Part shown: piece by piece, positions 55,331-64,000 of the stretch
Layout of the letters: the number at the start of each line of letters is the position of its first letter
Numbering within the stretch: the first letter of the stretch is position 1
Assembly (NCBI RefSeq): GCF_020536995.1
Contig: NC_068357.1
Span: 65,563,378-65,627,377 of the forward strand
Source: Dreissena polymorpha
Lineage: Eukaryota; Mollusca; Bivalvia; Myida; Dreissenidae
DNA: 64,000 nucleotides
Reading direction: 5' to 3'
Position numbers and translations under genes: made by a program
Notes under the pieces: model-generated
Databases searched by the model: none
The model's input: only the letters and a program-made list of their open reading frames with translations
What the model was told of the DNA's origin: nothing

Positions 55331-55340
55331 TATGATGTCT

Positions 55341-55430
55341 TTCGGAATAGCTCAGTTGGGAGAGCGTTAGACTGAAGTTGTTTACGCAACAATCATCTAA
55401 AGGCCCCCATTTCAATCCCGGGTTCCGGCA
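55341..55430 (+). tRNA. tRNA-Phe (GAA)-like with a 17-base intron, possibly a pseudogene
   Basis: The 5' half is near-canonical tRNA-Phe: TAGCTCAGTTGGGAGAGCG (D arm, A box) and TTAGACTGAAG with anticodon GAA. A 17-base insert follows (55378-55394), placed exactly after position 37 where eukaryotic tRNA introns sit, then ATCTAAAGG closes the anticodon stem. The T loop TTCAATC and CCGGG follow. Weak points are two mismatches in the T stem and two at the acceptor tip. A run of seven T about 27 bases downstream could end Pol III transcription. Confidence 0.6.
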
Positions 55431-55719
55431 CGAACGGAACAGTTCGGCGGCTGACAATTTTTTTCAGTCAGGTTAATAAATATAATAAAGCTTTATTTTA
55501 TGTAAACATTTTAAAATCCATTTTACCACAATTGTACATTTTTATTAAAATTAATGGATGCCGCGTGGTGACAACGTTAATTAAAATTTCTTACATCACT
55601 TACATATCTTATAAAAAAATACACGTGTTTTGAAATTAACAAATAAATGCAAACAACACATCTATTATCCATGTATTTTTATGGTTGTCTATCATAGGCA
55701 AAACCTAAGTACTATCCCT

Positions 55720-55884
55720 ACCACATATAGAGCGCGAAGCGCGACACGTATTATTGATTGCGATAAAGAAAGCAGCCGCTTATCAAAGAGGAGCTGTGTC
55801 CCAGCAACCCGTTTCCCTAGAGTCAAGCACTCTTCGGAGTTTTTTTAAGAACCACATATAGAGCGCGAAGCGCGACACGTATTA
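55720..55884. repeat. 34-bp direct repeats flanking a UUCG hairpin with a T run
   Basis: The 34-bp unit starting ACCACATATAGAGCGCG and ending CGACACGTATTA is identical at 55720 and 55851. The 97 bp between end in ACTC-TTCG-GAGT followed by seven T. The unit itself holds the CGCGAAGCGCG mini-hairpin. Confidence 0.8.
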
Positions 55885-56560
55885 CTTTCCAGGTGGTATG
55901 GGCCTTTTAGCATTATCCGACCATTACGTCCATAGTTATCCTTAGAATTTGAGAAATTTTGAAATTGTTGTTCGAAGTCCAAAATTTTCATCCGATTGTT
56001 CCCAAACTTGCACAGTTTTTTTATCAATGAGGACCAAACCCAAACTCTATATGAGCAATATTGGACCATAAGTCCAGAAATATGTCTCTTTGAATTTAAA
56101 AATAAAAGTGAAAAACTGCTTGGTTAGATTATTATGTCAACATTTTTCATCAGATTCTTTTCAAACTTACAGTGTCTTTATATCAATGAGCATTTAAAAT
56201 GAGAAACATCGGGACAATAAGTCCAGAATTTTTTTCTATTAAATTTGACAAAATAAACAAATTCCATTGTTTAATAGATTTCACAACTTTCGTCTAAATC
56301 TTTCCAAACTTGTTAAGTGTTTTTATATCAGTATTACTCGAACACTATTGAAAATGATGAATATCGGAGCAATAGATCTATTATGATATTTTACTGAATT
56401 TCAAAGTATTGTGAAATGCAGCTTCTTTATGCAATTTACAGTTTTCATTCATTTTTTTTCCAAACTTTTACAGTGTTTTCATATCAATGAGTACTCAACT
56501 CTTATCGTAAATACTAGTATGCAACGTAAGAATAAGTTCAGAATAATCTTGAAGGTGAGA
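55884..56560. repeat. Satellite of about 150 bp, four units
   Basis: Units carry TTTTCATC.GATT.TTTCCAAACTTG-like, ACAGTGT(C/T)TTTATATCAATGAG-like and GGA(C/G)(C/A)ATAAGTCCAGAA-like blocks starting near 55986, 56142, 56291 and 56444. Diverged. Confidence 0.75.
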
Positions 56561-56689
56561 AAAATATGAAATTACGCTTACAAGATGAAGCAGATTTTTT
56601 TAAACCAACAAAGTTCTGTTCCATTTATGAAAACTGCACACGGATGCCATTAAAAAAAGGAAACCAATGTAAATCAAATGAACTATGAA

Positions 56690-56768
56690 ATATTTGGGGG
56701 TTACAACACAAAATCATAGATAATGGTTATTTGGCGGTTATAACACAAAATTATAGATAATGGTTTTA
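56690..56768 (+). repeat. Short tandem duplication, about 37 bp
   Basis: GGTTACAACACAAAATCATA and GGTTATAACACAAAATTATA, each followed by GATAATGGTT. Confidence 0.8.
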
Positions 56769-57103
56769 CCAGTATCTTTTTCTATTTTGTTTAACATAAT
56801 CGGCCAATATATTCATATTTACAGTAGAAAAAAATCGTTCCATGTAACTTCATTGAGTGCCTTTTACACTGAAATTCCCGACGCCCTTGGATGCTTTGCA
56901 TCAATACTTATCTTGTATTTTAATTAATTAAATGTATTTTATGACGTGTCGACCTTATTCTGATATGACATTTTCTTTAACCATTCTTTTACTGTCTTTT
57001 CAGATGATGAAGGTTAAAGGGCGATAATAAGTGCATTTTTCGTTGCAGTATAAAATTATGTAATAAGGAATTTAAAATTAGCGGAGGACTGGGATACCAT
57101 TCC

Positions 57104-57195
57104 CCATTCATGGACCTCATGAGTTTAAATGTAGAATATGCAAAAGAAAGTCCTTCAACGGAGCCGGACTAAAACAGCAAATAAAACAAACCAAC
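57104..57195 (+). pseudogene. Relic of a C2H2 zinc finger
   Basis: A plus-strand frame reads H-E-F-K-C-R-I-C-K-R-K-S-F-N-G-A-G-L-K-Q-Q: the C..C...F....L part of a finger without its His pair. No other exons nearby. Confidence 0.45.
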
Positions 57196-57199
57196 CAAA

Positions 57200-58070
57200 T
57201 AAAAAAAAGTACAGCTGATGTATTATGTTTTTTGTGTTTTTTTATTTTATTATTTCTTCATAGACAAGTCTGACATATAATTGCTATGAGTGCTACTTAA
57301 TTACACGTTTTGTTCCGTATATGTCATGGTGCTAGTTTCTCACTTTTTTATGAAAATAAACCATTATCTGTGTTACTTCCATTTCTTCCAACGATGTCGC
57401 TGCATACATTTTCAATTGTATTCAGCACTTACATACATGATAAAAAAAATTGGGTCGGAATGAATTCGTTATGCATTTGACATATTAAGATTACTTACGA
57501 TTAGAAGGCAATGTTAGGAACAAACGAAATAATCTTTCTAAGTGAACCAATACTTAATTCCCTCAATACAACAGTCTTAAATAATATGTATTCACATATG
57601 TATAAAAGAGAAAAAAAATACATGTATATATTGATCACTTCTATTGAAATCATATCGTGTATTGCATTTGCACAAATCTTTATATCCACTTCAAATTCAC
57701 TTTTTGCGACTATAAATTAGTGACCAACTCAGAACTGGTTTAAAACAAGGTCGTCCAAATTGTGTTACATCAAAGTCACATACATGTATCAGTATCGTTA
57801 TGGTAAAACGTGTCAAATGTCATTGTATTAAATAAACAATTAATATTTAAGTTTTCATTAAAAAAACATCCACCGATATCTTTTAAGCAGGTGTCAGGTA
57901 TTCCAAGTTGCTTCATATATTCCGAATCGCAACAATGGCAGTATTTGGTTACAGCAACCTTATACTAGTATCAAAACGGCTTTACTCTTTTCTGTTTTTA
58001 ATTACACTTATATTGCACGTACATGTGATTGTTTGGCGTGGTACTTCGACGTAACCTTTTTGTTTGGTAG
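57200..58070. other. Gene-free AT-rich stretch
   Basis: Nothing recognised. Confidence 0.4.
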
Positions 58071-58077
58071 GTGGGTT

Positions 58078-58101
58078 TTTAGATGGTCGCTTAGCGACCG
58101 T
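58078..58101. repeat. Hairpin AGATGGTCGC/GCGACCGTCT
   Basis: A strong 10-bp-arm hairpin followed by AAGGTGGTTAGTCTAAAATT. It resembles the hairpin starts at 37.61 and 61.91 kb. Confidence 0.6.
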
Positions 58102-58479
58102 CTAAGGTGGTTAGTCTAAAATTCAGGTCGATACGCCTTAGCTACTAGGAGCCCATTACCCGCTTACAACGCGTATCCGCGCGATAAAGAGTTGTATAAT
58201 TTATGCAAGAGGTTTGAATTCTCCAATTATATTCATTCACAAATGGAAACATGATATTAGTATCGTGTTAAACATAAATAGTTTCGAACGGTGCTTTTAT
58301 AGAAAAGAATCAATAAACAATAATCGTATTGTACGTGTCGCGGAGCAGATTGTTTATGAATGAATAAAAATGTCCACTTTCTGCAGCGTCTTCATGACGT
58401 AGTCTTTTTGCTCAGTCCATTCATAATAAGAGGATATTATTAGATGCGCCTGTCGATAAACAAAGGAAAGTCCACGGAC

Positions 58480-58975
58480 GATAACAACGCAATAGGTTAC
58501 GCTCTCACATACACCTCAACGACGTAGTACAGGTCGTAAATTGAGGCTATTAATAGATTCGGGAAAAGGTTAACTCTTATTTATATTCTCAACTTATAAA
58601 ACGTTGAACATAAGTTCAACAATAACTTCAGCGATACGATAGACAAAAACAAAAAAAATGTTTCATAATCGCTAAATCCGAATATAACAAACAATTATAA
58701 TAATACGAATGACCTGTTTCGTAACCTCGTTCATGCTACTACAGTGAGTATTTCTGGAAAACGTTCTTTGGTTCTCAACAGATAGCGGCGATCTTTTGTA
58801 TTTACGGGTGCTAGCAACGCAATAGTAGAAAGTTAGTAGAAGGTTTAGCTTGTTTATATTCACAGTTCTCAATACATAGACAGTTGGATATGAGTTCATC
58901 AATTACTACAGGCATACTATAGGCAACCTCGATAATGCTTTATAATCGCTAAAACCGAAAACAACTACATATATT
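58480..58975. repeat. Diverged tandem duplication, about 320 bp
   Basis: AACGCAATAG, ATA(A/T)GTTCA(A/T)CAA, ACGATAGAC-like and TTTATAATCGCTAAA(A/T)CCGAA blocks recur in the same order from about 58490 and 58810. Confidence 0.55.
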
Positions 58976-59338
58976 ATATTAAATATATTTATAACAATAA
59001 ATATCTTTTAAAAATGTAGTCGGCGTATACGCTGACTTTGAAATAAAGTTTGCAATTTACTTTTCTAAATAAATAAATACAATTAAACAAAAGTTAAACT
59101 ATTGTGTTGTGTTTTTCACTTGTAAGTTGCATATTCACCGCATGAAATGTGTGTTAGCATTGTCAAACCACACATTAGTGTGAGTAGATAAAACATATAT
59201 TACGGGAGAGCACTTCATATGTGTCCTCATATGCCTTGTTATGAGTACCTTTCTTCACTATCGAAATATATCGTATGCTGATATTTGATTTAAACGCAGT
59301 TTTCTTTCGACACATTTAAATCACACGTCAATAGCGCC

Positions 59339-59538
59339 GTCATGCGAAAATGGGTCTTATGTGTTTCGGCAAGCGTTTGTTAAACCCAACATGTGCTTTT
59401 GCGCAGTCAGGCCATAGGCGATGCTGTTCGCTATAAAATCACTCAATATGTTATGTTTTTCCTTACCAGAAGGAGAGATAGCTGAGTGGGCTATTTATAT
59501 GATGGGCGCATATGGAATAAGACCTATTTTCGCATGAC
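59339..59538. mobile_element. MITE with GTCATGCGAAAAT ends, 200 bp
   Basis: GTCATGCGAAAATGGGTCTT and AAGACCTATTTTCGCATGAC are inverted with two mismatches. No coding capacity. Confidence 0.85.
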
Positions 59539-59539
59539 G

Positions 59540-60605
59540 AGGGTCATTACAAACCCCATTGCCAATTGAAAATGCCACATTTAAGAACAATGCTTTTTGA
59601 TACAAAATTGAATTCAAAATAGCAAATTTGTTAATAATGGCAGCCTATCCACACATTAAGTAATGATTTCCATCCGTGCTGACCAAGTAGGGCAAACATT
59701 GTGGTATGATAATTAAACGATTTTCTCTTATCGTGACACTATACTATTTCGCTAATGATTGTTTTCTCATCTTGGATGCGAAAGTGAAATTCTGCGAGAT
59801 GGATTGTAACGCGTAATTGTAACAGGGTCACAATTTGTGTTGAGCATACAGAGAGTAGTCCGGAATTCCTTACACTGAACAGTGCTACATCCTTTGAATT
59901 GAGCACATACGCAGTGATGTAGCAAAAATTCAGAGGTTGTATCTCGAATCAGCTTATTAAATATTCGAAAATATTCATGCGTGTCTGTTGGCGTTATGTA
60001 AAAGTCACTAAGATGAAAACTGAGTAAAACAGCTATGCCTAAAAGCGCATTAGTGCTCTATACCTATGTTTATGTCAGCGTTGTTGACACCGTGTGAACT
60101 GCTCGGGTAACAAGTAAAGCATAAACAGCAATGTTTATATACTTTTATTCCTCCATATACAAGATACGAAGATTATTGTATATTTTGAATTTGTATATGG
60201 TGTCAAAAATCAAAAGTTTTGTACACGGAACTTTCATTATGAATTTATATTCTTGGTGAGATAGTTATTTGATATTAGAAAAAAATATTCCTTTAATATG
60301 ATGGTGACTGCAAATTTTCTTTATATTAAGTTCTCATTACCATTTTCATCATACTTTCTATGCTTTCAGAACGTCCAAAAAGCATGTTGTTATTTTTATT
60401 TCGATGAAATAATATGGATGATAGTAAGTGCACACAAAACTCGACCCGTGCGCTATGACACACACTTTATAAAGTTGAATGGCGTGTGTTCATTTCAAAC
60501 TTGCGATTGATTTAAAAAAATGAATTGCGTGTGAAATTATGCAAAAGCGAACATCTTCAGTGCCTTCAGCGCTTTGATCATGTAACTGTCGCTTTCTTGA
60601 GCGGT
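59540..60605. other. Gene-free stretch
   Basis: No convincing exon or repeat. Confidence 0.4.
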
Positions 60606-60607
60606 AC

Positions 60608-60675
60608 TCACTTCGTTACGCCGTCTTTTTTAATCTTGGCATCCTCAACATATATAACTGGCGTCTTGATATCTG
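60608..60675 (-). CDS. Exon-like segment of an unrecognised gene
   Basis: On the minus strand, acceptor-like TATTTCCAG is followed by an open segment I-K-T-P-V-I-Y-V-E-D-A-K-I-K-K-D-G-V-T and a good donor AA|GTGAGT. It lies just inside the right member of the inverted pair, in the same orientation as its donors, so it could be the next exon of that transcript. No domain recognised. A short exon alone is weak evidence. Confidence 0.35.
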
Positions 60676-60961
60676 GAAATAGTAAGCATAGTATTCCGTT
60701 TAGTAGGCATAGTATTCCGTTTGATGCATATTCAAACATAAGAACATGTATGTCCATATGTGTTAAAATAAACAGGTAAGAATTACACTGTGTTAATAAT
60801 ACCGTCGAATGTCTTATATTACACACACTTAATATAAGCGTTAAGTACGCGATAAAACATATAATAGTAAAAAATAATAATATGACAATTAATAAAAAAA
60901 GATAACTCTTCATTTCCTCAAGTGACAATGTTTTCCAAAACATTCTCACCAATGTGGAATT

Positions 60962-61508
60962 AATTCACGAAAGTTATTTCGCATAAAACCTTCTAACATA
61001 GGAAAGAGCTGTTTATCATTTGGAGGTCAGATCCCAAAATATGCTTAAAAGGAAGTTTAGTTCCAAAAAGGGGGGTTAACCCGTTATAATTCGGCATTAA
61101 ATGAATTAATAGACATAAAAACGCGTCGAGATAATAAAAAAATCGTGATTTATGTTATATTTTACTGTTAACATGTACAAATACTGTTTATTGTGAGAGA
61201 AAATGATATTCGAACATCCAATATCTCGAAGGTCAAGCAATTAAACAAAAAATTTGTCGACGGTTTTGCTTCAATAACTTTTTTTATTCCGACGTCTACG
61301 GTATTGAAACAAAAAAACCGAGGGGAGCACAAACACCGTAGAGTCGAAAGGGCTTATTCATTTAAAAGAAATATAAATATAAATTTGCTTACCGGGTGAA
61401 AATATCCGCTACTCCTTCACGAAAAACACATAAACGACGCCATCTTGGAAGTTTTGTTCCAACTTTATCACTTAAACGCGGTACGCTCCCGTATATGCAT
61501 GCCCCCGT
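60962..61508 (-). repeat. Inverted-pair segment, right copy
   Basis: Reverse complement of 53107-53620 with substitutions and indels. The donor TTTTCACCCG|GTAAGC at 61391-61392 is kept, as are AAGATGGCGTCG and the CCTTTTAAGCATATTTTGGG-type block. Confidence 0.75.
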
Positions 61509-61911
61509 GATACTGGAATACGCTTTTTAATAACATCGAATGGACTTAAATGCATACAATTCTGTTTATCACATGGAGAGATTCATACACTCGGTGGATT
61601 CAGACAAGAATTGCTCACAGAATCCTAAGAACCAAATCTTTGCAATATAAAATGAAAATTTTAATTTACGTACCTTTTGTAATGAAATGGAGAAACGTTG
61701 CACTCACTCGAAGAGAATTGTAAATTATGTTATTGAATTTGTATGTGCAAAAATGTTATACACAGCGTATAGCACTAGCAAGAAACTAAATGTTTATATT
61801 AAATTCTTAAAAAACAATAAACACGCCGGGTATGCGGATACTTTGTAACAGATGGCACTTCGATACCAGATAACAACAAAAGCCACGCGCGAGAGTTGAG
61901 TTCTTCAGCTT
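61509..61911. other. Gene-free stretch
   Basis: Nothing recognised. Confidence 0.4.
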
Positions 61912-62345
61912 TTTGACGATGCTGCGAAGCAGCTCGTCTAAGTTATTATACCATGGACAAATTCTTCACAATGGCAACCTATGTAAAAGACCGAGCCAGT
62001 CCGATTGAGATAGCTCGATTTTTCTAAGCGGCATACCTCGCTGATTATCATTGATAAATGTAAAGGAAGCTCAGCTATAAATAGGACTGCATATTCTGCG
62101 AAAAAGATTTAATAATAGTTTGAAAACATTAATTTTAAATCAGTTATATTCAATCCATTATATGTTTATAGATCAATGAAACAACTATGCATTTTCTGTA
62201 TTGTATTTGACATTTGTCGTGATTTTGCAAATAAATTGCGAATGAAAACGTGTATAATTAACGTTTAACGCGATCATGAGTGTAAAGAAAACGAATTATT
62301 TCGAATCTGCAATTTGTAAACGTTATAGCGAATATGGTATATAAA
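61912..62345 (+). repeat. Hairpin-led repeat, uninterrupted homologue of 37.61-39.52 kb
   Basis: It begins TTTTTGACGATGCTGCGAAG with a full hairpin GACGATGCTGC / GCAGCTCGTC, continues with the same blocks as the 37.6-kb copy and lacks the 1.4-kb insertion. Confidence 0.85.
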
Positions 62346-63050
62346 CAACATAATAGCCGTACGATATCCATGAAACTCGCTTTTATGCGTGCTTTCTCAT
62401 TTTGCATATTTAATAAACTTTTCAAACAGAAATTACATAGCCACATCAGTGCACATACTATGTTTGATAATTCATTCGTTTGTTTGATAGTTTTTGCTGT
62501 TTTAAACACATATTAGGTCATATCGCGGAGATTTAGTTAACCTTACCATGTGTTCATGGGCGAACTCACTTATACAAGTGTTCTTATGACTATGTGCTCA
62601 TACCTGCTTTCGGGAATCATCATAAAAGTATTGTCGTACTTAACGAACAAACATGCCTAAGCTTATTGAATTAGAGAAAAAACAATAATTAAAAGAGAAA
62701 AAATTATATGTTCATACACGTGGGCATGTGAAATCATATACGTACACAATTATCATTTACTTAGAAAAGGAAACAACGAAATATAAAGTTTGGCATGATA
62801 TACTTGTGAAAATAAAGAGCACGGTGTAATTAAAGAGCATGTCAAGTTTTGAATATATCTACTGAAACGTAATGTTATAACCCACAAATGTTTTACTGTA
62901 ACAGAACGTTTTTTAAGATAAGTGGTACAGAAAATACACGTCGAATATTTTTTTAAAAAGATATTTCTTGTTATATTTGATCAATAATGTAACGCGCCTC
63001 CCAGATTCGCTGAATGGGTCAAGTTCCCCACGGGTACTACCTCCCCGTAC
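62346..63050. other. Gene-free AT-rich stretch
   Basis: Nothing recognised. Confidence 0.4.
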
Positions 63051-63054
63051 CCCC

Positions 63055-63228
63055 AAATGTTTTTTCGTACCCAAATTTATTTTCGTACCCAAATTTATTT
63101 TCCTACTAAATTTTTTTTCCTACCCAATTTTTTTTCGTAACCAAAATTTGTGTTCTTACCCAATTTTATTTGGTATAATATTCGTACACATTTTTTTTCT
63201 TACCCAAAATTTTCGTACCCACATACAC
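63055..63228 (+). repeat. TTTTCGTACCCAAATTT minisatellite
   Basis: About nine imperfect units of 17-20 bp. Same family as 4611-4710. Confidence 0.9.
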
Positions 63229-63229
63229 A

Positions 63230-64000
63230 ATTGAGGTGATGTAGATAAACTTAAATTGATGCCTTTATATCCATCCTTTTCAAAAGCATCGTCACACCAG
63301 TACTGTCAGTACTTTGATTTGCATTTATGTTCTGTTCATTTGGTTTTCAGACACGTAACATTGTTTGGTTGATTAATGGTATAGTACCTCGTATTGCGGA
63401 GCAAGAAAGTCGTGAAAAAAACAGTGGATTATAAAAAAAGAGATAAAATTTCATCGATAATCATCATGAATTCGATGATAATTACGTATTTAAACAAAAT
63501 AAAAATACTTGGAAATAAATCAAGAACGTGCCAACTAATCGAAATAAAAGATCAATATGTCTATTATTGTTACAACATGTTATATTTTAGTAAAATAACG
63601 TATTTGAGGAAATTCAAATGTTTTAAGAGTCGGATGTCAAATTTTCATGGATACTTCTTTTACCGATCATCTCAAAGACAATGACACTTCGATTCCAGAT
63701 AACTCGACACTTTTAACCAGATATAACACACTCTATTTAGTGAATCAGAAATGCAGAATTTGCTGTGGAATACTGCTATAGTAAGCAGGCAATAAATAAA
63801 AATGTATGTACTGAAGTAAATTAAAAACGAATTACCGAAACATGTTCTTATCCCTTCAGTTCTAAGACAGGCCCCAAATTCCTGTGCTGGCCACTTTTCA
63901 CACATTTTGTTGCATGCAATTTAATGACCGCTGACCAATGAAATAACAATTAGCCACAGCAGGTACCTCATTATCTCTGACAGTTGCTTGATGTCTAACC
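63230..64000. other. Right end of window, no gene seen
   Basis: AT-rich; frames of 77-96 codons lack any recognisable feature. Confidence 0.4.

Overview
The window is animal nuclear DNA, AT-rich, intron-bearing and full of repeats. The repeat families (a tRNA-derived SINE of about 490 bp, several hairpin MITEs, AGGTCA-rich satellites) and the gene families (a secreted C1q-domain protein, GT10 fucosyltransferases) point to a bivalve mollusc. From memory the MITE and SINE sequences look like those of dreissenid mussels; this is recollection, not proof. Host coding sequence is a small fraction of the window.

Layout. 1-3.1 kb: a TAC/TGC trinucleotide array, a CpG-rich palindrome cluster, an old SINE and a satellite. 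3.48-7.24 kb: a complete four-exon gene on the minus strand for a 303-residue secreted C1q-domain protein; its phases and splice sites all agree. 7.3-11.3 kb: sparse DNA, then an alpha-1,3-fucosyltransferase (GT10) copy on the plus strand with one frame change. 11.8-16.4 kb: nested repeats and three foldback elements. 17.5-23.5 kb: a decayed Ty3/gypsy retroelement on the minus strand, followed downstream by a zinc-finger plus coiled-coil reading frame of uncertain ownership. 24.9-27.1 kb: a LINE inserted into a MITE. 28.7-50.6 kb: two direct copies of an 8.3-kb segment (29.29-37.61 and 42.25-50.60 kb), each with an intact single-exon GT10 fucosyltransferase on the minus strand. Between the copies lie an insertion holding a seven-unit satellite with perfect AGGTCA-n3-TGACCT palindromes, and the 3' exons of a Harbinger (HARBI1-like) transposase with an intact DDE triad. 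50.6-64 kb: gene-poor, with a LINE fragment, an intron-containing tRNA-Phe-like sequence, satellites, and an inverted pair of about 0.5-kb transcript-like segments.

Biology. The C1q protein and the fucosyltransferases would both act in the secretory pathway or outside the cell. C1q-domain proteins of bivalves are commonly lectin-like recognition proteins; GT10 enzymes add fucose to glycans in the Golgi. Nothing in the sequence links them functionally. The recently duplicated fucosyltransferase block, whose two coding sequences differ by five bases that all change the amino acid, and the mobile elements at its edges are the most distinctive part of the window.
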